Shown in pieces: positions 8,387 through 16,054 of a DNA stretch of 64,000 bases; within the stretch, counting starts at the first letter, position 1, and each line of letters opens with the position of its first letter. The notes beneath the pieces are model-generated. The model was not told where the DNA came from and made no database searches. It worked only from the letters and a program-made list of their open reading frames with translations. The position numbers and the translations under genes are program-made. Source of the stretch: Microbacterium sorbitolivorans (GTDB taxonomy: Bacteria > Actinomycetota > Actinomycetes > Actinomycetales > Microbacteriaceae). The stretch is taken from contig NZ_KZ848473.1 in the NCBI RefSeq assembly GCF_003327285.1, positions 62,001 through 126,000 of the forward strand, read 5' to 3'.

Positions 8387-8503
8387 GCAGTACGTCAAGC
8401 GGTCGATCGCACGGTGCAGCGAGCGACTCTGCGCAAGCTTGAGCCGATCCATGCGGCGAAGGACGTCGAGGGCGGATGTCGAACTCGCCGCCGGCCACTG
8501 AAG
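8387..8503 (+). pseudogene. Remnant of HigB-type toxin
   Basis: A short frame reads VDRTVQRATLRKLEPIHAAK, which resembles the middle of HigB/RelE toxins (the R-x-A-L-R-K-L-x-x-L-x-A-A stretch), but the start and the C-terminal catalytic part are absent. It sits directly upstream of a higA-like gene, the normal higB position. The call rests on this 20-residue match and gene order. Confidence 0.5.
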
Positions 8504-8796
8504 CCGACCTGATCGAGCCGATCCATCCGGGAGAGATCCTGATGGACGACTTCAGCAAAGTGTTCGAGATCACGCAGAATAGGCTGGCAGTGTCGATCGG
8601 AGTGCCGCCGCTGCGGATCAACGAAATCGTGCACGGTAGAAAGGGTCTCACGACTGACAGCGCGATCCGACTCGCGCGGCACTTCGGCATGTCCGAGGAG
8701 CTGGGGATGAACCTGCAGTCGAACGACGAGCTGCGCCTTGAGCGGCGAGCCCTGAGCGACCAGATCGCCGCGATCAGGCCCCTGGATGTCGCGTGA
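8476..8796 (+). CDS. higA: HigA-family antitoxin-like HTH protein
   Basis: 106 residues. EPIHPGEILMDDF followed by an XRE-type helix-turn-helix (QNRLAVSIGVPPLRINEIVH) and the segment GLTTDSAIRLARHFG are diagnostic of HigA antitoxins. Its toxin is reduced to a fragment just upstream, so it is an orphan that may still act as a DNA-binding protein. Confidence 0.85.
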   Translation: MSNSPPATEADLIEPIHPGEILMDDFSKVFEITQNRLAVSIGVPPLRINEIVHGRKGLTTDSAIRLARHFGMSEELGMNLQSNDELRLERRALSDQIAAIRPLDVA

Positions 8797-8962
8797 GCAC
8801 TGTCCCTGAATCGAACGAAGGCGACGCAGCGCCGACAGCTCGTACGCGTCGCTCAACGCTTGACGATGCAGCAGCGCTCGTGGAATCGCAGGTCGAGGTG
8901 TGAAGCGCCCTGAGTTGGTTGGAGGCTCCTGACGATGCCGATCGCGCCGAATGCAGCGGCTC

Positions 8963-9889
8963 TCATGATCGGATGCGGTCTTTCATTCTCGGTGGCGGGA
9001 GTTGACCGGCGACCATCGCGATGAGTGCGGCGGCGAAGCCGAGAAGTTGGAGTGGGGTCAGGGCTTCACCTGCGATCGCGGTGCCGAGCACCGCCGCCAT
9101 GAGCGGAGAGAGCAGGCCGAGCAGGGCGGTTGCCGTTACAGGCAGACGCCGGATGCCGGCGAACCAGATGGTGTAGGTCAGCAGCGCACCGATCAGCCCA
9201 AGCCAGGCGTACCCCAGCACGGCCTTGCCGTCGATACCGGGCGGAATGCCGTCGATGAGCAGAGCCGGCAGCAGCAGGACAAGACCGGCCGCGGTGAGTT
9301 GCCACCCGGCCAGACCGACTGCGGATACCCCTTCGGGGCGCCCCCACTTCTTCGTCAGCACCACGCCAGTGCCCATCGACACGGCACCGCCCAAGCCGGC
9401 GAGGATACCAAGAGGCGACATCGCAGCGTTCGGGCCGAGGACGACGAGCGCAACGCCGATCATGCCGAGCATGCCCCACGTGACTCGCCAGAGCGAGAGC
9501 TTCTCGTGCAGGATCGCCACGGCGAGGAACGCGATAACGATGGGCTGTGCCGCACCCAGCGTGGCTGCTACTCCGCCTGGCAGCTGCTGGGCTGCGAGGA
9601 AGAGCAGCGGGAAGAATGCGGCCATGTTCAAGGTGGCGAGCGCGAGGCTCTTCCACCACCACGAACCGTGCGGCAACTGCCTCGCGATCAGGAGCGCGAT
9701 CAGACCTGCGGGAAGCGAGCGCATCATCGCGGCGAAAAGAGGATGCCCCTCGGGCAGCAGGTGCGTTGTCACGATGTAGGTGGTGCCCCAGGCCATCGGG
9801 GTCAGCGCAGTCAGTATCGTCCAGCCCGCTCGGCGCGTGGATCCTGCCTGCGGGCTTGGAGGCGTGCGCGGTGGGGTCGTGATGCTCAT
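8963..9889 (-). CDS. EamA-family (DMT) transporter
   Basis: About 308 residues with ten predicted membrane helices in two EamA repeats; TPMAWGTTYIVTTHLLPEG is the typical first repeat opening, and the second repeat carries GLAGWQLTAAGLV. Likely an exporter of a metabolite or drug. The start used is the ATG at 9889 (MSITTPPRTP); an upstream ATG at 9940 would add 17 residues but would place the start inside the regulator palindrome. Divergent from a LysR gene. Confidence 0.9.
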   Translation of the reverse strand: MSITTPPRTPPSPQAGSTRRAGWTILTALTPMAWGTTYIVTTHLLPEGHPLFAAMMRSLPAGLIALLIARQLPHGSWWWKSLALATLNMAAFFPLLFLAAQQLPGGVAATLGAAQPIVIAFLAVAILHEKLSLWRVTWGMLGMIGVALVVLGPNAAMSPLGILAGLGGAVSMGTGVVLTKKWGRPEGVSAVGLAGWQLTAAGLVLLLPALLIDGIPPGIDGKAVLGYAWLGLIGALLTYTIWFAGIRRLPVTATALLGLLSPLMAAVLGTAIAGEALTPLQLLGFAAALIAMVAGQLPPPRMKDRIRS

Positions 9890-9934
9890 GGTTACATCGT
9901 CGGGGCCGACGTTCTGATGAGTCCAGGACATTGT

Positions 9935-9944
9935 TGTCATGACA
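9935..9944. promoter_or_regulatory. Palindrome between eamA and lysR
   Basis: TGTCATGACA is a perfect 10-bp palindrome, 25 bp upstream of the LysR start and facing the EamA gene. A LysR-type regulator normally binds such a dyad in the divergent promoter; binding is inferred. Confidence 0.4.
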
Positions 9945-9968
9945 GTGATGAACAGGAATCATTGAAGT

Positions 9969-10859
9969 GTGGAGTTTCAGCAGATGCGGTATGTGGTCGC
10001 GGTGGCCGAGGAGCGCAGTTTCACTCGCGCTGCGGACCGGTGTCTCGTGGTGCAGTCCGCTCTGAGCCACCAGATCAAGGCGCTCGAACGCGAACTCGGG
10101 GTGAGGCTGTTCGCGCGCACCAGCCGTAGGGTTGAGATCACCGCCGCCGGAGAGGCATTCCTGGCGCGAGCACGAGAGAGTCTCGATGCGGCTGAACGGG
10201 CGGTCTCCGAGGCGGCGGAGGCGGACGGTCAGATTCGAGGCAGTCTCACCATCGGTGTGATTCCGACGGTGACCGCCATCGATATACCCGCTGCGCTCGG
10301 GCACTTCCATCGCACCCACCCTGCGGTGCGGATCAAGCTCCGAGGCGGCGGTAGCGATGAGTTCGTCACCGCGATCAGCGAGGGCCGTATGGACGTGGCA
10401 GTGCTCGGGCTGCCCGACAGCGCACCCCCGAAAGGCGTGAACGCGCGCGTGCTCGCCCGGGAACGACTCGTCGCTGTCGTGTCCGCTGAACACCCACTGG
10501 CGCGGCGTCGCAGGTTGCGATTGGAAGACTTGGCCGATGAAGCGTTCGTGGACTTTCCCGAAGGAACACCCGGACGGCTTCCCTCCGACCTCGCGTTCCA
10601 GGCCGCCGGCATCCATCGCGAGGTCGCCTTCGAAGCGATGAGCGCCGACCTCATCCTCGACCTGGTCAGGCAGGGCCTCGTGATCGCCCTGCTGTCACCC
10701 GCCGTGATCTCACCCAGCAGTATGGGTCTTCGAACGATCCCGGTCACCGATGGCCCCACCCGTATCGAATACCTCGCGTGGAGCAGCTTCAACCCCACCC
10801 CCGCGGCAAGAGCATTCCTCGAAAGCCTGCCGATTCCTCAATCGGGCGACGACAAGTAG
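9969..10859 (+). CDS. LysR-family transcriptional regulator
   Basis: 296 residues from a GTG start. N-terminal winged HTH (MEFQQMRYVVAVAEERSFTR, then CLVVQSALSHQIKALE) and a LysR substrate-binding domain from about residue 90 (GSLTIGVIPTVTAIDI). Divergent from the EamA transporter, which it most likely controls. Lys at the extreme C-terminus, no extra domain. Confidence 0.93.
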   Translation: MEFQQMRYVVAVAEERSFTRAADRCLVVQSALSHQIKALERELGVRLFARTSRRVEITAAGEAFLARARESLDAAERAVSEAAEADGQIRGSLTIGVIPTVTAIDIPAALGHFHRTHPAVRIKLRGGGSDEFVTAISEGRMDVAVLGLPDSAPPKGVNARVLARERLVAVVSAEHPLARRRRLRLEDLADEAFVDFPEGTPGRLPSDLAFQAAGIHREVAFEAMSADLILDLVRQGLVIALLSPAVISPSSMGLRTIPVTDGPTRIEYLAWSSFNPTPAARAFLESLPIPQSGDDK

Positions 10860-10902
10860 GTGCACGGGTAGGGGACCGGATGTCAGTCCGTCGGGCCTCA
10901 CT

Positions 10903-11961
10903 TCAAGAACGCTTGACGAGTTCGACTGTTCCTTCGGGGTTCTCGGCGTGCTGGACGAATCCTTCGCTCGTGTACAGATGGATGTTCTTCGTGCTCCGCG
11001 ATCCGGTGCTGAGTTGTATCCGGTCGCAGGAGCTGGCGAGAGCATCCGTCGCGTGCCGGAGGAGCCAGCGCCCGATTCCCCGCCCGTAGAGATCGGGAAC
11101 GACGGCGAGTCTGCCGATGTGCCCTGTTCGCGATGCGCGTCGAGCGCGAACCATTCCGATGAGACGACCGTGGAGCCAGAGTCCGACGCTCTCCCAGTCG
11201 GTGAGCCAGGCCTGCACGTCTTCGAGGGTCTCGGTGAACGGAGCGAGGCCCAGCGTTTCGTTGCTCAACGCCTCGTCGACCCAGCAGCATCGCTGCAGAA
11301 CCAGTACGTGCGGGGCGTCGTCGGGAGTCAACGGGCATGCGTAGCTACCGGGCAACGGCCCGACTTCGATACCGGGTCGTGCAGCCTCCCGCATGGGCTT
11401 GAGCGTGTGAGCTAGTCTGACCAGCTCCTCCAGCAAGCCGTTCGCCGACGCGGTCAGCTGTGCACTCGGACGCACTCCGGTCGAATCGATCGTGTCTTTC
11501 AGACGCAGGGCGACGGTCGAGCCGAGGGGGACGAGACGAAGCGTCGTTATCACCTGCTTCGCGTGCTGCACGGATCGGGTGCCTGCCGACGTGTTGCCGT
11601 AGCTCACGAACCCCATGGGCTTCCAAGCCCATTCGCGGCTCAGGTAGTCGAGGGCGTTCTTGAGCGTTGCGGGCATGCCGTAGTTGTATTCAGGCGTGAC
11701 CGCGATGAAGCCATCGGCCTCGTCGACGATCTTGCTCCACGCTTTGGTGTGCGGGTTTCGATAGGCGCCGATTGCCGGATGCTCCTCCTCGTCCAAGAAC
11801 GGGAGATCGAGATCGCGCAACGACACATGCTGAAGCTCGACATCGAGTGCGTCGGCGCGGGGGGTGAGGGTTTGCAGGAGCCAGTCTGCAACCGCCGGGC
11901 CTATCGCTCCGGGCCGGGTGCTGCACGTGAGGATCACGACTCTAGGGGGCTTCGTTGACAT
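10903..11961 (-). CDS. NAD(P)H-dependent FMN reductase fused to a GNAT acetyltransferase
   Basis: About 352 residues in two domains. Residues 1-190 are a flavodoxin-like NADPH-dependent FMN reductase: CSTRPGAIGPAVADW at the start, then TPEYNYGMPATLKNALDYLS and SYGNTSAGTRS, which bind FMN. Residues about 210-352 are a GNAT domain with GRLAVVPDLYGRGIGRWLLR, the acetyl-CoA pyrophosphate loop (R-G-x-G). Both halves are in one frame with no stop. The fusion is unusual and suggests reduction and acetylation of one toxic substrate. Faces a MarR gene; both starts lie in one inverted repeat. An upstream ATG at 11973 is a possible alternative start. Confidence 0.88.
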   Translation of the reverse strand: MSTKPPRVVILTCSTRPGAIGPAVADWLLQTLTPRADALDVELQHVSLRDLDLPFLDEEEHPAIGAYRNPHTKAWSKIVDEADGFIAVTPEYNYGMPATLKNALDYLSREWAWKPMGFVSYGNTSAGTRSVQHAKQVITTLRLVPLGSTVALRLKDTIDSTGVRPSAQLTASANGLLEELVRLAHTLKPMREAARPGIEVGPLPGSYACPLTPDDAPHVLVLQRCCWVDEALSNETLGLAPFTETLEDVQAWLTDWESVGLWLHGRLIGMVRARRASRTGHIGRLAVVPDLYGRGIGRWLLRHATDALASSCDRIQLSTGSRSTKNIHLYTSEGFVQHAENPEGTVELVKRS

Positions 11962-12002
11962 GTAAACGAGCATAGATCGTAGAATGATTACATGTCAACG
12001 AA
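11951..12002. promoter_or_regulatory. 15-bp inverted repeat covering both divergent start codons
   Basis: TTCGTTGACATGTAA (11951-11965) is the exact reverse complement of TTACATGTCAACGAA (11988-12002). The ATG of the FMN reductase-GNAT gene and the ATG of the marR gene each sit inside an arm, so both proteins start Met-Ser-Thr-Lys. Each arm contains ACATGT within an approximate TTACATGTcAA dyad, the size of a MarR site. Autoregulation by MarR is inferred. Confidence 0.75.
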
Positions 12003-12486
12003 AAGGATGGGGTCGGCGGCGCCTTGGTTGAGCGAGGATGAGGAAGTCGCCTGGCGCGCGTTCCGTCGCATGATGATCGCCGTGCAGGCCGGTGTGGTGC
12101 ACGACCTCGCGGCATCGGGCCTCTCGGAGCCCGACTACGAAGTGCTCAGCACTCTGGTCGAAGCGCCGGAGATGACGAGCGCACTGCATGCCCAGGCGCA
12201 GAAGATGGGGTGGTCGCGGAGCAGGCTCTCGCGTCATGCCAGCAGGATGGAAGCGCGAGAGCTCATTCGCCGTGATCCCGACCCGGCAGATGGCCGCGGC
12301 TGTCTGCTCGTGCTCGCCCCCCTCGGGCTCGACGCCCTTCGCGGGGCGACTGCCGTGCACCTGGAGTCCGTGCGCCGTCGCTTCGCCGATCGGCTCGACG
12401 CGCGCGACCTCCTCGACATCGTGCGAATCTCTGGAAAGCTCGCCCACGCCCCAGAGTCGGGTCTACGACACGGAGGCCGTGAGTAG
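11992..12486 (+). CDS. MarR-family transcriptional regulator
   Basis: 164 residues. The winged HTH spans about residues 45-105 (LSEPDYEVLSTLVEAPE, then GWSRSRLSRHASRMEARELI and the wing RRDPDPADGRG). Divergent from the FMN reductase-GNAT fusion with a shared 15-bp inverted repeat, so it probably represses both and responds to the compound that enzyme modifies. Its 3' end overlaps the 3' end of the next tetR gene by 24 bases. Confidence 0.93.
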   Translation: MSTKRMGSAAPWLSEDEEVAWRAFRRMMIAVQAGVVHDLAASGLSEPDYEVLSTLVEAPEMTSALHAQAQKMGWSRSRLSRHASRMEARELIRRDPDPADGRGCLLVLAPLGLDALRGATAVHLESVRRRFADRLDARDLLDIVRISGKLAHAPESGLRHGGRE

Positions 12487-13041
12487 TCTGTCGAGAACCC
12501 TGTGGGACTGCCGGCGAGCCAGGTCGGTGTCATCGTGTTGGGCCGTCCAGAGGGCTGCCTCGTTCATCGCGCCGGAGAGCTGCGCGGTCGATGCATCGAG
12601 GATCTCTTCTGCAACTCCTGCCTCGCGTAGTGCCTCTCGCAGATGCGTCGCCGAATTCTCCGCGTCGAGTCGGCGCCATTCCTGCCAGCCGGTCACCGCA
12701 GGTGCATCGATGAGCAGGATGCGCATGGCGGCCCCGTTCGTGATCGCATCGAGGAACGCATGCGACCCGGCCCTGAGCTGTTCGAGAGGCTGCGGGTCTG
12801 CATTCTCCGCTGCCGCGACGACAGCTCGTGCGACGTCGGCTTGGAGGCGGGAGACGACCTCGCCGAACAGTGCGACCTTGTTCCGATAGTGGTGGTAGAC
12901 CGCTCCTCGCGTGACCCCGGCGTCCCGGGCGACGTCGTCGATGGAGACTTCACTGAAGCCTCGTGCCGAGAAGAGCTCCTTCGCCGAATCGAGGATGCGT
13001 TGGGCTGTCTGAGCGGCGTGGGCCGCGGAGGCGCGGGGCAT
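12463..13041 (-). CDS. TetR-family transcriptional regulator
   Basis: 192 residues. N-terminal HTH with RILDSAKELFSARGFSEVSI and RDAGVTRGAVYHHYRNKVAL, typical TetR. Divergent from the VOC gene, with a dyad operator in the 73-bp gap. The ligand domain is helical and has no recognisable signature. Confidence 0.93.
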   Translation of the reverse strand: MPRASAAHAAQTAQRILDSAKELFSARGFSEVSIDDVARDAGVTRGAVYHHYRNKVALFGEVVSRLQADVARAVVAAAENADPQPLEQLRAGSHAFLDAITNGAAMRILLIDAPAVTGWQEWRRLDAENSATHLREALREAGVAEEILDASTAQLSGAMNEAALWTAQHDDTDLARRQSHRVLDRLLTASVS

Positions 13042-13050
13042 GGTCCTCTT

Positions 13051-13108
13051 CCTTTACGTACAGCGTGTATGTATGCTGGCTTCGTTACATTCATATCGTA
13101 CGTAAAGG
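13051..13108. promoter_or_regulatory. TetR operator region between tetR and the VOC gene
   Basis: CCTTTACGTAC (13051-13061) and its exact complement GTACGTAAAGG (13098-13108) bracket the region. Inside, TACGTACAGCGTGTATGTA (13055-13073) is a near-perfect 19-bp palindrome, the usual size of a TetR site. Two regulator dimers could bind and shut both divergent promoters. Confidence 0.65.
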
Positions 13109-13114
13109 AGTGCA

Positions 13115-13522
13115 ATGTCCGTCACCAGCCTCTATCCCGTGCTCATGTCTCGCGATGTCGACGCCGCGGCGTTCTTCTACCGCGACGTCATCGGTTTCGA
13201 GACGACCTTTGAATCGGACTGGTATGTCAGCTTGCGCTTAGGCGCGTTCGAGCTGGCAGTCTTGGCTCACGATCACTCCACGGTGCCGGACGGATACCGT
13301 GAGCTTCCCCGAGGAGTGATCGTCAACCTCGAAGTCACCGACGTCGATGCCTTCCACAAGCAGCTGGCCGGCAGAACAGGGGTGAACGTGGTGCTGCCGC
13401 TTCGCGACGAGGACTTCGGCCAGCGGCACTTCATCGTTGCTGCCCCCGACGGTGTCCTGCTCGACATCATCCAGCCCGTGGCCCCCAGTGAGGACTACGC
13501 GAGCGCGTATGCGCAACCATAG
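13115..13522 (+). CDS. VOC superfamily (glyoxalase/bleomycin resistance-like) protein
   Basis: 135 residues with two beta-alpha-beta-beta-beta motifs. LYPVLMSRDVDAAAFFYRDV and APDGVLLDIIQPV are standard VOC edges. Metal ligands are not obvious at every canonical position, so drug binding or an isomerase/dioxygenase role are both possible. GGAG precedes the ATG by six bases. Probably controlled by the divergent TetR. Confidence 0.85.
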   Translation: MSVTSLYPVLMSRDVDAAAFFYRDVIGFETTFESDWYVSLRLGAFELAVLAHDHSTVPDGYRELPRGVIVNLEVTDVDAFHKQLAGRTGVNVVLPLRDEDFGQRHFIVAAPDGVLLDIIQPVAPSEDYASAYAQP

Positions 13523-13553
13523 CGGCTCCCGTTCGGTGAGACCCTGGGTCCGG

Positions 13554-14348
13554 TCACCTCAGGTCTCGCCGAAGGGGAACGAAGACGGCGAGAATCGCCG
13601 CGATGGCCGCGTATGCCACGAGGGTTGCAGCGCCGACCACAGGTGAGACCATCGTCGCGGGCGTCAGCGCTGTCTGGCTCGCGATCGCGCCGGTGAGGAA
13701 GTCGAAACTCGTCAGCGATGCCGTTGCGCCGCCCGGCAGGAACGGGTATATCGCATTGACTCCGGGAATCATCATCAGGAGGTACTCGACGAACAGGAAG
13801 TAGCCGAGAACGACGCCGATTGCGACGAAGGGTGAACGGGCCAACGCGCCGATCCCTACGCCGAGCAGCATGTAGGCGGCAGCGGCGAGGCTGAGCTGTA
13901 TGAGTGCCGGTACCAGATCCGCCACATCGACGCCCAGTGGTACACCGCGCATCCACGCTGCGACGATCAGGGTGAGCAGGGCCGACAGGGATGCGATCGT
14001 TCCGTAGGCGATGCCCAGCACCGTGTAAACGGCGAGCTTGGCTGTGAGCACTCGACCCCGTCGAGGAACGACGAGGAACGTCGTGCCGATTGTGCGGTGT
14101 CGATACTCGCTTGTGATCGCGATGGTTCCGATCAGTGCGGGGACGAACAGGAGCACGGTTCCGATGCCGAGCACGAATCCCACGCCTTCGGGGGTGTCGA
14201 TGTCCGGCATGGGAGGCTGGGCGTTCTGCGGTCCGGTGAGTGCAAGGAGAAGCGTCAATCCGCCACCGCACGCGAGCGCAACCAGTGCCGACCACAGTGC
14301 TGTTCCGGTGGCGCGCAGTCGCGCGACTTCGCCGTGGACGGCATTCAT
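13554..14348 (-). CDS. ABC-2 type transporter permease
   Basis: 264 residues, about six membrane helices. It begins MNAVHGEVARLRATGTALWS and contains the typical ABC-2 segment ITSEYRHRTIGTTFLVVPRR between helices 2 and 3. Its ATG overlaps the stop of the ATPase gene upstream. Functions with that ATPase as an exporter, probably in drug or peptide resistance. Confidence 0.9.
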   Translation of the reverse strand: MNAVHGEVARLRATGTALWSALVALACGGGLTLLLALTGPQNAQPPMPDIDTPEGVGFVLGIGTVLLFVPALIGTIAITSEYRHRTIGTTFLVVPRRGRVLTAKLAVYTVLGIAYGTIASLSALLTLIVAAWMRGVPLGVDVADLVPALIQLSLAAAAYMLLGVGIGALARSPFVAIGVVLGYFLFVEYLLMMIPGVNAIYPFLPGGATASLTSFDFLTGAIASQTALTPATMVSPVVGAATLVAYAAIAAILAVFVPLRRDLR

Positions 14349-15061
14349 GAGAGAGGTCCTTTCTGCGTGAGGCGCAGGAAGGCTTCCTCGAGGGGAGCAT
14401 CTTGCGCCACGAGTCGTTCGAGCGCGCCCGTCCAGACGGTGCGGCCCTGGTCGATGAGGATGACGTCGTCGATCGTGTGCTCGATCTCATGAAGCACATG
14501 GCTGGAGAGCAGTACGGCGCCGCCAGCATCGGCGAACTCGCGCAGGAATGTGCGGAGCCAGGCGATTCCGCTCGGGTCGAGACCGTTCGACGGCTCATCG
14601 AGCACGAGGATGTCCGGGTCGCCGAGCATCGCGGTGGCCAGCGCGAGGCGCTGGCGCATCCCCGTGGAGAAGGTGCCGATCCGACGATCGGCGTACGACT
14701 GCGCCCCCACGAGGGATAACACGGTGTCAACCCGTGACCGGTCCATTCCTCCGAGTGCCGCGTACGTGTGAAGGTGAGCGCGTGCCGTCACGCGCGGATG
14801 CGCCGAAGCGATGTCCAGGACTGCGCCCACGGTCTTTGCGGGCGCAGGCAGGCGGGCATAGGGCGCGCCAGCGATGTGCGCCTCGCCGCTGTCTGAGCGG
14901 ATCAGGCCGAGTAGCGCGCGCATCAGCGTCGACTTCCCTGCCCCGTTGGGCCCGAGGAACCCGACGACGCGCCCGTACTCGACTGTCAAGGTCACATCTT
15001 CGAGCGCAACGACTGCCCCGAACCGTTTCGAGAGCGCCTCTACCTCGATCGCAGCGTTCAA
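14345..15061 (-). CDS. ABC transporter ATP-binding protein
   Basis: About 238 residues from a TTG that overlaps the upstream stop (TTGA). Walker A GPNGAGKST, signature FSTGMRQRLALA, Walker B LVLDEPSNGLDPSG, then LLSSHVLHEIE. The sequence before this TTG is the 119-residue gene in another frame, so the longer in-frame extension upstream is not coding. Membrane partner immediately downstream. Confidence 0.9.
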   Translation of the reverse strand: MNAAIEVEALSKRFGAVVALEDVTLTVEYGRVVGFLGPNGAGKSTLMRALLGLIRSDSGEAHIAGAPYARLPAPAKTVGAVLDIASAHPRVTARAHLHTYAALGGMDRSRVDTVLSLVGAQSYADRRIGTFSTGMRQRLALATAMLGDPDILVLDEPSNGLDPSGIAWLRTFLREFADAGGAVLLSSHVLHEIEHTIDDVILIDQGRTVWTGALERLVAQDAPLEEAFLRLTQKGPLS

Positions 15062-15417
15062 GAGCGCACGTCTGATCGAAGGTCTGCCGCGATCGACTCT
15101 GCAGAATCGGTGCTCAGGAGGATCTCGTCGAACCCGACGGCGGCCCGGTCGACGGCGATCCGCAGCAGCGGGAGCCCGCGCTTCATCGAGACCAGGCGCC
15201 GCACTCCCGAAGGGTGCCTGAACGTGCCCAGTTTGCGGTAGCCAGAGATGACGAGACCGGACTTCATCCCGAGGATCTCGGAAGTCCATCCCTGCTCGCT
15301 CGCGACACCACGGATCGCCGACCTCGGAATCGACAGCTTCGGCAAGCCCGTCATCGTCGACTCCCAACCGGGAAACTGCACGTGCACTCCCGCTCGGTCG
15401 CATGTGATGTTCGTCAT
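15058..15417 (-). CDS. Hypothetical protein, possibly PH-like
   Basis: 119 residues, first gene of the exporter operon. It is mainly beta-strand in pattern, with IPRSAIRGVASEQGW near the middle and a C-terminal helix containing SAESIAADL, reminiscent of bacterial PH-like membrane-associated domains. This fold guess is weak. Its stop overlaps the TTG of the ATPase gene. Confidence 0.6.
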   Translation of the reverse strand: MTNITCDRAGVHVQFPGWESTMTGLPKLSIPRSAIRGVASEQGWTSEILGMKSGLVISGYRKLGTFRHPSGVRRLVSMKRGLPLLRIAVDRAAVGFDEILLSTDSAESIAADLRSDVRS

Positions 15418-15459
15418 CGTGCTCTCCTCGATCGCTAGAATGGAATCGTACTGAGAACA

Positions 15460-15474
15460 TTATCATCGTGATAA
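15460..15474. promoter_or_regulatory. Palindrome between the ABC operon and the winged-helix gene
   Basis: TTATCATCGTGATAA is a perfect 6-bp inverted repeat around TCG, 16 bp before the regulator start and 43 bp before the divergent exporter operon. It is AT-rich relative to its surroundings and is the likely operator of the adjacent winged-helix protein. Confidence 0.6.
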
Positions 15475-15489
15475 CAGTGAGGAGTCAAG

Positions 15490-16017
15490 GTGCCGGACAA
15501 TACTGCTCTGGCAGAGGTCGTGCTGCACCCGGTGCGGTTACGGATCATCCAGCAGCTGGGTGGTCGCAATCGCACGACGGCACAGTTGCGCGAGGCGCTC
15601 CCGGATATCCCGCAGGCCACGCTCTACCGACATGTGGCCGCCCTCCTCGATGCCAGAGTTGTCGCCGTGGTCGACGAGCGCAGATCTCGAGGCGCAATCG
15701 AGCGAACCTTGGCGCTGGGGGACCGGATGGCCTCCATCGACCACGCCGAGCTTTCTGCGATGAGCAGCGCGCAGCTGAGCACTGCCTTCCTGACTTTCCT
15801 GGGAGACGTCACGGGTGACTTCGATCGCTTCCTCAGCGCGGATTCTCGCGAAGCCCGTGAGCTGGTCGGATTCGCCCGAACTCCCTTGTACGTGAACACG
15901 GAGGATCTCGCCACGATCCAAGCAGGTCTCGCTGAGCTACTGACCCCTTACCTGACGGAACGGCAGGACGGTCAGCAACGCGTCAACCTCGCCACGATCC
16001 TCTTACCAGACCCGTGA
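15490..16017 (+). CDS. Winged-helix (ArsR-like) transcriptional regulator
   Basis: 175 residues. LHPVRLRIIQQLGGRNRTTA and PDIPQATLYRHVAALLDARV form a winged HTH of the ArsR/PadR-like type. The C-terminal 100 residues are helical and probably mediate dimerisation or ligand sensing. Divergent from the three-gene ABC operon, which it probably represses through the palindrome between them. Confidence 0.88.
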   Translation: MPDNTALAEVVLHPVRLRIIQQLGGRNRTTAQLREALPDIPQATLYRHVAALLDARVVAVVDERRSRGAIERTLALGDRMASIDHAELSAMSSAQLSTAFLTFLGDVTGDFDRFLSADSREARELVGFARTPLYVNTEDLATIQAGLAELLTPYLTERQDGQQRVNLATILLPDP

Positions 16018-16054
16018 ACGCATAAAGGAACGACGGCAACGCAAAGGAGCCAGG

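Noticed and set aside
5959..8796. CRISPR or other repeat arrays in the accessory zone and elsewhere
   Set aside because: No regularly spaced repeats of 25-40 bases were found anywhere in the window; the only arrays are the short operator-like repeats listed.
14345..15466. 373-residue version of the ABC ATPase
   Set aside because: The extra N-terminal 135 residues are the out-of-frame reading of the 119-residue gene; the TTG overlapping that gene's stop is the natural start.
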